This document shows positions 6,920-16,115 of a stretch of DNA of 64,000 nt, piece after piece. The notes below the pieces were generated by a model that did no database searches, was not told the DNA's origin, and saw only the letters and a list, made by a program, of their open reading frames with translations. A program made the position numbers and the translations under genes. The first letter of the stretch is position 1. Each line of letters begins with the position of its first letter. This stretch comes from Uliginosibacterium aquaticum (lineage in GTDB: Bacteria > Pseudomonadota > Gammaproteobacteria > Burkholderiales > Rhodocyclaceae), in assembly GCF_012972705.2 (NCBI RefSeq), contig NZ_JABCSC020000002.1, positions 744,001-808,000 of the forward strand. Direction: 5' to 3'.

Positions 6920-9640
6920 TTGACGCGTACTACTCTCCTGAAAACAGCTGGCACGCTTGCCGCAGCCCCACTTGTGGCAATGCTGTGCCTGTTTGCCGAA
7001 CTGCCGACCGCGCTGGCTGTCTGGCTCACGGCAGCGGCCGGCATGTTGCTGCCCGGCTTCTGGCTGTTGCGCGAGCGCGAGCGTGAGCAGCAACGCCGCG
7101 AGCAGGTACAGAACTTCGTGCAGCGTCTGGTCGATGTAATTCCGGAGCCTGTTTACGTCAAGGATGCTGCCGGCCGTTACATCATGATCAATGAGGCCTT
7201 CGCGCTCCAGCGCGGCCAGCCGCGTGCAGCCATCCTGGGGCGCAGCGCCCGTGATCTGGCGCAAGATTCTGCTACCGCCGCACTGATCGCCGCCGAAGAT
7301 GCCGAAGTCCTGCAAGGGCTGATGGTCTACAAGGAAGAAGAAGTGCTCCACCCCATCAGCCACGAGGCACGCTTTCGCATCGTGACCAAGGGGACCTGCC
7401 TGGATGCGACGGGCGCGCGCGTAATCGTCGGCGCGAATTTCGACATCACCCGCATACGCCACGCCGAACAGCGCCTGCAGGCAGCACTGGCGGAGCAAAC
7501 AGCTGTCGCGCAACGCACGCGAGACTTCATCCAGCACCTGATTGACGTCATCCCCTACCCCTTCTACATCCGCGATTCGCAGAGCCGCTACCGCTGGGTG
7601 AATGACGCGCTGATCGAGCGCTACCAATTGAGTCGTGAGCAGATACTGGGGCACAGCCATCGGGAGCTGATGCCTGATCGCCCGCAATCGCACACGTCGC
7701 TTGAAGAAGATAGCCGGGTGCTCGCCGGCGAACGGATACAGAAGGAAGAGAGTGCGACCAGGCCAATCACTGGCGAGCGCTGCCATCAGATCGTGATCAA
7801 GGGCAGTTGCCCGGACCCGGAAGGCGAGCTCGCCATCGTTGGCATCAATATCGACGTGACCGTACTGCGCGAATCCGAAGCCCAACTGGCAACGGTGCTG
7901 CAGCGGGAACGCGAGCATCACAAAGCCACGCTCGAATTCGTGCAACGGGTGCTGGATCTCTTGCCCTACCCGGTCTACGTGAAGGATGCGCAGAGCCGCT
8001 ATCTGATGGTCAACGAAGCCATGGCGCGCGACGCCTTCATGCCCCGTGAAGAGCTGATCGAGCATATGGGCCTGAAAGAAAGTACCAGCCCCGAACGCAT
8101 GCGCCAGCTCTTCGAAGAAGACGGCAACGTGCTGGCCGGCGAGCGCATCCTGCGCGAGGAACAACTGCCGCACCCGCACACCGGCCGCGAAGTTTTCCGC
8201 ATCCTGTCCAAGGGCACTTGCAACAACGCCCTGGGCGAGCCGGTAATCGTCGGCAGCAGCATCGACCTGACCGACCTGCGCCTGGCCGAGCGCGAGCTGA
8301 AGGCCTCGTTGCTACGCGAAACGGCGCTACGCGAGCGTACCGAAGCCTTCGTGCAGCGTCTCATCGATGTGATTCCGGATCCGGTCTATGTGAAGAAGGC
8401 CGGCCACTATCTGCTCGTCAACGAAGCCTTTGCCGATTACCAGGCTCGCCCCAAAGCCGAGCTGCTGGATCCCGCACAACCCTTCCCCCACCTCTCTGAA
8501 GACAGCCGCCTGCGTTCGCGTGAAGAGGATTTACGGGTACTCGTTGGCGGCGAGATCGCACGCGAGGAACACACCTGGCGCCGCGCCACCGGGGAGGAGG
8601 TCTATCGAATCGTGTGCAAGAAGCAATGCCTCTACATCGATGGTGAAGCCGTGATCGTCGGCATTGATCGCAACATCACCCAGTGGCGTCAGGCCGAACT
8701 GCAGATCAAGGAAGCACTCGAGCGTGAAACCGAGCTGCGCCGCAACACCTTCGAGTTCGTGCAGCGCCTGGTGGATCTGATTCCGGACCCGGTCTATGTA
8801 AAAAAAACCGGCGGCCTTTATGTGCTGGTCAATGAAGCCTTCCTGCGCTACCACCAGCGTTGCCGCGCCGAAGTAGTCAAGGCTCCGAATGCCCTGCCCT
8901 ACGAAAACGAGGAAACGCGCAAGCTCTCGCTGCAGGAAGACGAAGCCGTGTTGGGCGGCGCCGAAATCGAAAAGGAAGAGCACACGATTCGCCAGGCCAG
9001 CGGCGAAGAGGTCTTCCGCATCATCAGCAAGCGCCGCAGCACCTATTTCGACGGCGACCCGGTAATTGTCGGTTTCGATAACCACATCACCCGCTGGCGA
9101 ATAGCCGAACGCGAACTGCAGCGCCTGGCGCGCGAAGATGCCCTGACCGGCCTGGCCAACCGCCGCCACTTCCGCGACGAAGCCGAACGCGCGATTGCCC
9201 GCAGCAGTCGTTATGACGAAGCTCTGAGCCTGCTCATGCTGGATATTGACCACTTCAAGCACATCAACGACAGCCAAGGCCACAACATCGGTGACGAGGT
9301 ACTCAAACAAACCGTACTGCGCTGCCTCGGCGGGCTGCGCAGCACCGATCTGCTGGCCCGCTGGGGCGGTGAGGAGTTCATCGCCCTGCTGCCCCACACG
9401 CGGCTCGCAGAAGCCTGTCAGGTAGCCGAACGCCTGCGCGAGGAGCTGGCGCTCACCCCGATCGCCACTGGCAACGGCGCAATCTCCGTCACGGTCAGCG
9501 GTGGCGTGGCTCAATGGCAAGCCGGGGAGTCGCTCGATCAGCTCGTCTCACATGCCGATGCCGCGCTCTACCTTGCCAAGGAAGGTGGCCGCAATCGCAT
9601 CCTGCCCGCGCAGGCAGAAAACACAGGCGTTCGGGTGTGA
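6920..9640 (+). CDS. Membrane diguanylate cyclase with five tandem PAS modules
   Basis: 906-aa enzyme predicted to make c-di-GMP. TTG start at 6920 preceded by AAGGAG (5-bp spacing); the open frame extends upstream through mobB antisense and should not be used. Two closely spaced hydrophobic helices (residues 10-50) form a membrane hairpin with almost no periplasmic loop. Five PAS modules begin at about residues 66, 202, 339, 476 and 612, each opening FVQRLVDVIPxPVYVKD and spaced 136-137 residues. The GGDEF domain (about 735-895) is intact: DALTGLANRRHF, DIDHFKHIND, active-site GGEEF, and an RSTD inhibitory site five residues upstream, so product inhibition is expected. Ligand of the PAS modules is unknown. 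Confidence 0.92.
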   Translation: MTRTTLLKTAGTLAAAPLVAMLCLFAELPTALAVWLTAAAGMLLPGFWLLREREREQQRREQVQNFVQRLVDVIPEPVYVKDAAGRYIMINEAFALQRGQPRAAILGRSARDLAQDSATAALIAAEDAEVLQGLMVYKEEEVLHPISHEARFRIVTKGTCLDATGARVIVGANFDITRIRHAEQRLQAALAEQTAVAQRTRDFIQHLIDVIPYPFYIRDSQSRYRWVNDALIERYQLSREQILGHSHRELMPDRPQSHTSLEEDSRVLAGERIQKEESATRPITGERCHQIVIKGSCPDPEGELAIVGINIDVTVLRESEAQLATVLQREREHHKATLEFVQRVLDLLPYPVYVKDAQSRYLMVNEAMARDAFMPREELIEHMGLKESTSPERMRQLFEEDGNVLAGERILREEQLPHPHTGREVFRILSKGTCNNALGEPVIVGSSIDLTDLRLAERELKASLLRETALRERTEAFVQRLIDVIPDPVYVKKAGHYLLVNEAFADYQARPKAELLDPAQPFPHLSEDSRLRSREEDLRVLVGGEIAREEHTWRRATGEEVYRIVCKKQCLYIDGEAVIVGIDRNITQWRQAELQIKEALERETELRRNTFEFVQRLVDLIPDPVYVKKTGGLYVLVNEAFLRYHQRCRAEVVKAPNALPYENEETRKLSLQEDEAVLGGAEIEKEEHTIRQASGEEVFRIISKRRSTYFDGDPVIVGFDNHITRWRIAERELQRLAREDALTGLANRRHFRDEAERAIARSSRYDEALSLLMLDIDHFKHINDSQGHNIGDEVLKQTVLRCLGGLRSTDLLARWGGEEFIALLPHTRLAEACQVAERLREELALTPIATGNGAISVTVSGGVAQWQAGESLDQLVSHADAALYLAKEGGRNRILPAQAENTGVRV

Positions 9641-9648
9641 ACAGATAG

Positions 9649-9664
9649 AATACGCCGGCGTATT
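9649..9664. promoter_or_regulatory. 16-bp perfect palindrome between two cyclase genes
   Basis: AATACGCCGGCGTATT is a perfect 16-bp palindrome in the 44-bp gap between the two diguanylate cyclase genes, overlapping a TAGAAT hexamer that could be a -10 element. It could be a dimeric regulator site or a weak hairpin; no factor is identified. Confidence 0.4.
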
Positions 9665-9684
9665 GCAACGGAATATCGGCCAGC

Positions 9685-11598
9685 ATGAATCTGCTCAGCA
9701 GCATCCGGGAAATCGCAGTTCTGGCCGCCCTGCCTGCGCTGCTGGTCGCACTCGCCCTGTTTTTCGCCTGGCCACCCACGCTGGCCCTACCTCTGCTGCT
9801 GCTCACTGCCGTGCTGTCAGCCCTGCTGCGCCTAACCCAGCTGCGCCGCCAGCACGCAGTTCAAAGCGAGCGCCAACAGGCCTTCATGCAGCGTCTGATC
9901 GATGTGATTCCACAGCCGGTCTACGTCAAGGATTCTGCGGCCCGCTACCTGATGGTCAACCAGAGCCTCGCCAACCGCCTGGGCCGCGAACCGGCCGAGC
10001 TGATCGGTTGCGACTCCTGCAGCTTCCTCAGCGATACGGAACTGATTGCCCACACCCGTCAGGAAGATGCCGCCGCATTGAGCGGTGCGCGCATCACCGC
10101 TGAACTGCACGATACTGACCCGCTCAGCGGCAAGCCGCGCGATCGCCTGATCATGAAAGGCACCTGCCTCAATGCCGAGGGCAAGCCCGTCATCGTTGGC
10201 GCCAATTTCGACATCACGCACTGGCGCGAAGCCGAACAGGCACTACAGGCAGTACTCCAGCGCGAGCAGGCCCAACAGCTTGAAACCCGTGCCTGGCTGC
10301 AACGCCTGATCGACGTGATTCCCTACCCGATCTATGTCAAGGATGCAGACAGCCACTACCAGCTGGTCAATCAAGCCTTCGAGAAGGACAAGGGGCTGCC
10401 AGGGGCTGAACTGATCGGTCGTACCGGCGTTGGGCCCGTCCACCCGGACCGGCTGGCACAGGTGCTGACGGAGGATGCCAAAGTGCTGCGCGGTGAGCCG
10501 CTGCGCAAGGAAGAGCATCGCGCGCACGCGCGAACCGGCGCGGAGGTATTCCGCATCATCACCAAAGGCGTGTGTACAGACGAACGCGGCAATACCGTGA
10601 TCGTCGGGGCGCATGTGGATATCACCGAACTGCGCCAGGCCCAGCGCCACCTGCAGGAGGCCCTGGAACGCGAAACCGGCCTGCGCCAGCGTACCGAAGC
10701 CTTCCTGCAACGCCTGGTCGACGTGATCCCGGACCCGGTCTACATCAAGGATTCCAATAGCCGCTACCTGCTGGTCAACGAGGCCTTTGCCGAATACCGC
10801 CAGCTCGACCGTGACTTCATCCTGGGACCAAACTTCCCCTTTCACGGCCCGACCACACCGGCCCGCGCTCAGTCCGAACGGGAAGATCAGGCAGTACTCG
10901 GCGGCCAGGAAGTCGTCAAGGAAGAGCACACCATCCGCAAAGGCACTGGCGAGGAAGTCTTCCGCATCGTACGCAAGCGGCGCAGCGTGTTCTTCGATGG
11001 TCGTCCTGTGGTGATCGGTATCGACCACAACATCACCCGCTGGCGCGTGGCCGAGCGCGAGTTGCAGCAACTCGCACAGGAAGACGGCCTCACCGGCCTG
11101 GCTAACCGGCGCCATTTCCATCATGAAGCAGAACGCGCCATCGATCTTGCCCAGCGCTACCAGCAAGCCCTCTCACTGATCCTGATTGATCTGGACCACT
11201 TCAAGCAGATCAACGATCTCTACGGCCACCACGCCGGAGATCTGGTACTGGTCGAAACCGTTCGCCGCCTGCGTGAAGGCCTCCGCCGTGCCGATTTCCC
11301 CGGCCGCTGGGGCGGTGAAGAATTCATCATCCTGCTGCCGCACACCGAACTGGCCGAAGCCGTGCAGGTCGCCGAACGCCTGCGTGCCGCAGTTGGCGAC
11401 TCCTTGCTGCAGATCGAAGGCCGCCAACTGGCCATTACTCTCAGTGCCGGAGTGGCTCAGCGCCGCATCGGCGAAGGGCTGGAGTCTTTCATCGCGCGTG
11501 CAGACAGCGCACTGTATGTAGCCAAGAACGAGGGCCGCAACCGGGTGCTGGCGGAGGCCCGCCCGGCGGACATGGACAGCCGGGCGACGGTTTACTGA
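9685..11598 (+). CDS. Membrane diguanylate cyclase with three tandem PAS modules
   Basis: 637-aa paralogue of the preceding gene. The N-terminal hydrophobic hairpin (residues 10-47) has the same layout; PAS modules begin near residues 66, 203 and 339, with openings such as [17 protein letters not shown]. The GGDEF domain from about 465 has DGLTGLANRRHF, DLDHFKQINDLYG, active GGEEF and an RRAD inhibitory site. The two genes differ mainly by two modules, pointing to unequal duplication. Together they probably set c-di-GMP levels for the flagellar genes alongside; that functional link is inferred from position only. Confidence 0.92.
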   Translation: MNLLSSIREIAVLAALPALLVALALFFAWPPTLALPLLLLTAVLSALLRLTQLRRQHAVQSERQQAFMQRLIDVIPQPVYVKDSAARYLMVNQSLANRLGREPAELIGCDSCSFLSDTELIAHTRQEDAAALSGARITAELHDTDPLSGKPRDRLIMKGTCLNAEGKPVIVGANFDITHWREAEQALQAVLQREQAQQLETRAWLQRLIDVIPYPIYVKDADSHYQLVNQAFEKDKGLPGAELIGRTGVGPVHPDRLAQVLTEDAKVLRGEPLRKEEHRAHARTGAEVFRIITKGVCTDERGNTVIVGAHVDITELRQAQRHLQEALERETGLRQRTEAFLQRLVDVIPDPVYIKDSNSRYLLVNEAFAEYRQLDRDFILGPNFPFHGPTTPARAQSEREDQAVLGGQEVVKEEHTIRKGTGEEVFRIVRKRRSVFFDGRPVVIGIDHNITRWRVAERELQQLAQEDGLTGLANRRHFHHEAERAIDLAQRYQQALSLILIDLDHFKQINDLYGHHAGDLVLVETVRRLREGLRRADFPGRWGGEEFIILLPHTELAEAVQVAERLRAAVGDSLLQIEGRQLAITLSAGVAQRRIGEGLESFIARADSALYVAKNEGRNRVLAEARPADMDSRATVY

Positions 11599-11627
11599 CG
11601 GACGCGCCCGCAGATCCGGGAGCCGCC

Positions 11628-12503
11628 TCAGCGCGCCGAAGCCTGCAAGCCCTGACGCAGGGTGTTGCCATTGATGATGCGGCTGAGCTTGTCGGCATAG
11701 GCCGGATCAGTGGCATAGCCTCCCTGCTGCAGCGCACGTGCAAAGGCGTCGCCATCACTTTGGCCGCGTACGCCGGCATAGCGCGAGTTCTGGCCGATCA
11801 GGCGGGTGTAATCCTGAAAGGATTCTGCGTATGAGCCGTAAGCACGAAAACGCTCCACCCGCTCAACCGCCCGGCCATTCTCATACTCGGTGGTGCGTGC
11901 CTCCACCACCTCACCCTGCCAGTCACGACCGGCCTTGATGTTGAAGAGGTTGTAGCTCGTGCTGCCATCCGCACGCTGGATCACCGATTTGCCCCAGCCA
12001 GTTTCAAGCGCCGCCTGGGCCACCAGAAAATGCGGCGGCACACCGAGGCTGGCAGCCGCCTGCTGGGCCTGTGGCCAGACCTGGGTGACGAACCCCTGAG
12101 CCGCTCCGCTATAGGGTGCCCCAAGTTGCGGCGCCGCACCGGCGGCACTTGCCGCCGCTGCCCCCGCTTGTGCCGGGCCCTTGAGATCGTAGGTCGGCAG
12201 GCGCGGAATGCTTGTGCCATTGAGCTGACGCTCGACCACCTGAGCCAGCCCGATGCCCCCTGTGCGGGACATCAGCTGGGCCAGCTGCTGATCATGCATG
12301 CCTTGGAAGAGCTTGGTTCCTTCGCTTTCAAGCATCCCGTCCTGCGGAATTGATTCGCGCATGGTCTTCAGCACGATCTGCAGGAACATCGCCTCGAACT
12401 GCTGTGCCACTGCCTTGTTGGCCTCGGGCGAGCCTTCCCGCGTCTGCAGCTTGAGGCCGGCCAGACTGGAGGGGTCGAGTACGTTGGGCTGCACACTGTT
12501 CAT
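11628..12503 (-). CDS. flgJ: Flagellar rod assembly protein / peptidoglycan hydrolase FlgJ
   Basis: 291 aa, ATG at 12503 (a TTG two codons earlier is too close to the GAGG ribosome site). N-terminal rod-cap domain: AVAQQFEAMFLQIVLKTMRES. A low-complexity Ala/Gly linker at about 118-140 leads to a C-terminal glucosaminidase domain (FLVAQAALETGWGKS with the catalytic Glu, and YNLFNIKAGRDWQG). It digests peptidoglycan so the rod can pass. Last gene of the flgB-J operon; flgK and flgL do not follow, as a convergent cyclase gene ends 29 bp away. Confidence 0.96.
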   Translation of the reverse strand: MNSVQPNVLDPSSLAGLKLQTREGSPEANKAVAQQFEAMFLQIVLKTMRESIPQDGMLESEGTKLFQGMHDQQLAQLMSRTGGIGLAQVVERQLNGTSIPRLPTYDLKGPAQAGAAAASAAGAAPQLGAPYSGAAQGFVTQVWPQAQQAAASLGVPPHFLVAQAALETGWGKSVIQRADGSTSYNLFNIKAGRDWQGEVVEARTTEYENGRAVERVERFRAYGSYAESFQDYTRLIGQNSRYAGVRGQSDGDAFARALQQGGYATDPAYADKLSRIINGNTLRQGLQASAR

Positions 12504-12627
12504 GGGCAAGGCCTCGGCGCGCGTGAAAAATTGGGCCCCGTAGCAAGAGCGTACCCGGCCATTCCCGGCAAGGCGCGAGGTGCATTCAGATGCGATCGCA
12601 ATAGGCGCAGCATTTTTTCAGCGCCGC

Positions 12628-13755
12628 TCAGATAACTTCCAGCTCGGCCCGCAGTGCGCCGGCTGACTTCATGGCCTGCAGGATGTTTACCAGATCCAGC
12701 GGCGTGGCGCCCACCGCATTGAGCGCCTTGACCACTTCTGTGAGGGTCACACCGGGCTTGAAACGCATCAGGCTGGCCTGATCCTGTTTGACGTCGACCT
12801 GAGCATTCTGCACGGCGGCTGTCTGCCCCTGCGAGAGTGGATTGGGCTGACTGATCTGGGTATCGGTATTCACCGTCACCGTGATGTTGCCGTGCGCCAC
12901 TGCGCACTCCTGCAAGGTCACAGACTGGTTCATGACGATCGAGCCGGTGCGTGAATTGACGATCACCCGCGCCGCGCCAGCCATCGGTGTGACATCGATA
13001 TTCTCGAGCCGGCCAAGAAAGCCCACCCGCTCGGCCGCCGACTCGGGTGCCCGCACCTGAATCCTGCGCCCGTCCAGCGGCCAGGCCACCTGCTCGCCGA
13101 AGCTCTTGTTAATGGCTTCCACCACACGTTGCGCAGTACCGAAATCAGCCTGGGCCAGCTCGAGCTGCACCGAGTCCGCGCCGCCTACCGCCGTCGGCAC
13201 AGAGCGCTCGACCGTAGCCCCACCGGGGATCCGACCCGCTGACAGATGATTCACCGTGACTTTGGTGCCACCGGCCGAGCCGCCGGCCCCGCCGACAATC
13301 AGATTGCCCTGCGCCACCGCGTAGATCTGCCCGTCCGCGCCCTTCAACGGTGTCATCAGTAAGGTGCCGCCCTTGAGGCTCTTGGCGTTGGCCATCGACG
13401 AAACGGTCACGTCGATCTGCTGGCCGGGCTGTGCAAAGGCCGGCAATTGCAGGGTCACCATCACGGCGGCCACGTTCTTGAGCTGCAAGGTGGTGCCGGG
13501 CGGGATCGTGATACCCAGATTGCCCAGCATGTTGATCAGGCTCTGGGTGGTGAAAGGCGCCTGCGAAGTCTGGTCGCCAGTACCATCCAAGCCGACCACG
13601 ATGCCATAGCCAACCAGCTGGTTACTGCGCACGCCGGCGATGTTTGCCAGATCCTTGATGCGCTCGGCATGCACCGGAGCAACGAGCAGCAGGCCCGCCA
13701 GCAAGAGCGCCACACGCCATACCCCCCGGAGGGAATTTCCTGTCCTGTCCATCAT
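12628..13755 (-). CDS. flgI: Flagellar P-ring protein FlgI
   Basis: 375-aa periplasmic protein forming the P ring around the rod in the peptidoglycan layer. Signal peptide VALLLAGLLLVAPVHA, then RIKDLANIAGVRSNQLVGYG, the family hallmark, and VGLDGTGDQT. The C-terminus has TLTEVVKALNAVGATPLDLVN. The ATG at 13755 (ATG-ATG pair) is preferred over a GTG six codons upstream, because AAGGTCAGG sits just before it. Lies 31 bp after flgH. Confidence 0.97.
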   Translation of the reverse strand: MMDRTGNSLRGVWRVALLLAGLLLVAPVHAERIKDLANIAGVRSNQLVGYGIVVGLDGTGDQTSQAPFTTQSLINMLGNLGITIPPGTTLQLKNVAAVMVTLQLPAFAQPGQQIDVTVSSMANAKSLKGGTLLMTPLKGADGQIYAVAQGNLIVGGAGGSAGGTKVTVNHLSAGRIPGGATVERSVPTAVGGADSVQLELAQADFGTAQRVVEAINKSFGEQVAWPLDGRRIQVRAPESAAERVGFLGRLENIDVTPMAGAARVIVNSRTGSIVMNQSVTLQECAVAHGNITVTVNTDTQISQPNPLSQGQTAAVQNAQVDVKQDQASLMRFKPGVTLTEVVKALNAVGATPLDLVNILQAMKSAGALRAELEVI

Positions 13756-13786
13756 GCCACCTGACCTTTCCACACCTGCTTGACGA

Positions 13787-14446
13787 TCAGAACGGCAGCA
13801 CGTTCATGAAGATGCGCTGCATCCAGCCCATGGTCTGGGCTTCGTCGAGATAGCCATTGGCTTTGTATTCGAGCCGGGCATCGGCCACCTGAGTGGATTG
13901 CACGGTATTCGAGCTGCTCACGTTGTTCTGATTCACTACGCCGGAGAAACGGATGAACTCCTGGCCCTGATTGATCGCCACTTGCTTTTCGCCGGATACC
14001 AGCAGATTGCCGTTGGGGAAGACTTCGATCACCGTCACCGTCACCGTGCCGGTAAAGGAGTTGTTGGCCGCCGCTGTGCCCTTGCCGGCAAAGCTCTGGT
14101 CCGCTGCGGCCGACGCGCTCATCTTGGCTGCGATATTTTTGCCCATCACCCCCGCAATCAACGGTGCTTCCATTTCGGTGCTGGAAGCACGTGTGGCATT
14201 GGTATTGGAGGATTTGCTGGCGGCATTCTTCTCGACGATGTTGATCGTCAAGGTGTCGCCCACATAGCGCGCACGGCGATCTTCGAACAGCGAGCGCGGA
14301 CTGCTGCCGAAGATGCTGCCGGCAGTTTCGGTGCGCGCTGGCATTGGCCGCGCCGTCATCGGCTGATGCACGGCAGTGGTCTGCTGCAGCAAGCTGCAGC
14401 CACTGAGCAAACCGACGAGCAGCAACAGGACAAGGCGGATGGACAT
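13787..14446 (-). CDS. flgH: Flagellar L-ring lipoprotein FlgH
   Basis: 219-aa outer-membrane lipoprotein forming the L ring. Lipobox LLSGC at residues 13-17. Conserved GSIFGSSPRSLFEDRRARYVGDTLTI appears in shorter pieces (SLFEDRRARYVGDTLTI), and the typical C-terminus is YLDEAQTMGWMQRIFMNVLPF-like (YKANGYLDEAQTMGWMQRIF). Normal length; flanked by flgG and flgI as expected. Confidence 0.97.
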   Translation of the reverse strand: MSIRLVLLLLVGLLSGCSLLQQTTAVHQPMTARPMPARTETAGSIFGSSPRSLFEDRRARYVGDTLTINIVEKNAASKSSNTNATRASSTEMEAPLIAGVMGKNIAAKMSASAAADQSFAGKGTAAANNSFTGTVTVTVIEVFPNGNLLVSGEKQVAINQGQEFIRFSGVVNQNNVSSSNTVQSTQVADARLEYKANGYLDEAQTMGWMQRIFMNVLPF

Positions 14447-14470
14447 GATCAGCCTCCGTTCAGAACCGGA

Positions 14471-15253
14471 TCAGAGCTGGGTCAGACGCGAGAGCATCTG
14501 GTCCGCCGTACTCACTGCACGCGAGTTGAGTTCATAGGCGCGCTGGGTTTCAATCATGCTGACCAGCTCCTCCGCAACGTTCACATTGGAAGTCTCGAGG
14601 TAGGTCTGATTGATCACACCCGTGCCATTGGTGCCAGGAGTGGTGGGCGTGGGCGTGCCGCTGGAAGCAGTTTCGAGAAAGAGGTTCTCACCCATGCTCT
14701 GCAGGCCGCCCGGATTGACAAAGTTGGCAACCTGGATCGAGCCGATCTGAGCCGGATTGGTCTGCCCCGACAGCAGCACGCTGACCGTGCCATCCTTGGC
14801 GATGGTGACCGATAGCGCGTCGGCCGGAATGGTGATCGCCGGCTCCACCGGATAACCGCTGGAAGTCACCATCTGGCCTTGCGAATCCTTCTGGAAAGCG
14901 CCATCGCGGGTATAGGCCAGCGTGCCATCCGGCATCTGGACCTGAAAGTAGCCCGCGCCCTGAATCGCCAGATCCAGCGAATTACCGGTCTGCTGCAGGT
15001 TGCCCTGGGTATGGATGCGCTCGGTGGCAACCGTGCGCACACCGGTGCCGATCTGCAGGCCGGAGGGGATCTGGGTGCTCTGCGAGCTCTGTGCACCGGG
15101 CTGGCGCAGGGTCTGATAGAGCAGATCCTCGAACACTGCACGCCCACGCTTGTAGCCATTGGTGCTGACGTTGGCGAGGTTGTTGGAAATCACATCGAGA
15201 TGCGTCTGCTGCGCATCGAGGCCGGTACGGGCAATCCACAGGGCACGGATCAT
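14471..15253 (-). CDS. flgG: Flagellar distal rod protein FlgG
   Basis: 260 aa. Distal rod subunit exported by the flagellar type III system. N-terminal rod signature [39 protein letters not shown] in the middle; C-terminal [20 protein letters not shown] with coiled-coil heptads. No signal peptide, as expected for this export route. It lies between flgF (89-bp gap) and flgH. Confidence 0.97.
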   Translation of the reverse strand: MIRALWIARTGLDAQQTHLDVISNNLANVSTNGYKRGRAVFEDLLYQTLRQPGAQSSQSTQIPSGLQIGTGVRTVATERIHTQGNLQQTGNSLDLAIQGAGYFQVQMPDGTLAYTRDGAFQKDSQGQMVTSSGYPVEPAITIPADALSVTIAKDGTVSVLLSGQTNPAQIGSIQVANFVNPGGLQSMGENLFLETASSGTPTPTTPGTNGTGVINQTYLETSNVNVAEELVSMIETQRAYELNSRAVSTADQMLSRLTQL

Positions 15254-15342
15254 TTTGCTTCTCCTTGTGTTGCGAGGATAGGTCGCTCAGTCATCGACCA
15301 GTCCGTCAATCAGCGCATCAAAAACCCCGCAATCCGCCCCCC

Positions 15343-16083
15343 TTAACGGGCAGCAATCACTTGGTTGGCACTCTTGTCATTGTCCTGTGCGCTGGAGATC
15401 AGCTTGAGCTGGGTCTCGTAGCTGCGCGCCAGCGAAATCATGTTCACCATCTGGTCGACCGGATTCACATTGCTGCCTTCGAGATAGCCGCCACTCACAC
15501 GCACGTTCTCGTCCTGATTGGCGGGCTGGCCGCTCTTGAGGCGAAACAGGCCGTCATCGCCGCGAACCAGCTCTTCTTCAGGCGGGTTGACGAGCTTCAG
15601 GCGGCCTACTGTATTGGTAGCCGCCAGGGTGCCACTGAGCGGCACGGCAGTGATGGTGCCATCCGGTCCGATTTCCACTGCGTTTTCCGGCGGGATTGCG
15701 AGCTGACCGCCATCCCCCGCCACTTCAAGACCGCCTTGCGTGCGCAGCACACCGTTGTCGTCGATCTTGAAGGAGCCGGCACGCGTATAGGCCTCGCTGC
15801 CATCCGGTTGCAGCACCGTAAACCAGCCCTGACCATTGACCGCCGCATCCAGCGGACGAGCAGTGTGATTAAGCGGGCCAGACGAAAAATCGCTGCCAAC
15901 CGAAGCATCCACCACGAAGGCCCGGGTAGGCTGAGCCTCGCTCTGCACCTGCACCGCACGCAGACGATGCAACTCGGCGCGAAAGCCGACCGTGCTGGCG
16001 TTGGCGAGGTTGTGCGCCACCGAGGCCTGCTGGCCCATGGTGGCCTTGGCCCCGGTCATCGCGGTGTAGATCAGCTTGTCCAT
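15343..16083 (-). CDS. flgF: Flagellar proximal rod protein FlgF
   Basis: 246 aa. Proximal rod subunit. It starts MDKLIYTAMTGAKATMGQQ, has AHNLANASTVGFRAELHRLR, a central RPLDAAVNGQGWFTV and C-terminal GSNVNPVDQMVNMISLARSYE. Typical length. The N- and C-terminal segments form the rod coiled coil. Sits 32 bp after flgE. Confidence 0.97.
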   Translation of the reverse strand: MDKLIYTAMTGAKATMGQQASVAHNLANASTVGFRAELHRLRAVQVQSEAQPTRAFVVDASVGSDFSSGPLNHTARPLDAAVNGQGWFTVLQPDGSEAYTRAGSFKIDDNGVLRTQGGLEVAGDGGQLAIPPENAVEIGPDGTITAVPLSGTLAATNTVGRLKLVNPPEEELVRGDDGLFRLKSGQPANQDENVRVSGGYLEGSNVNPVDQMVNMISLARSYETQLKLISSAQDNDKSANQVIAAR

Positions 16084-16115
16084 CTCAGTCTCATTCGCTC
16101 GCGTTCAAGTGCTTA

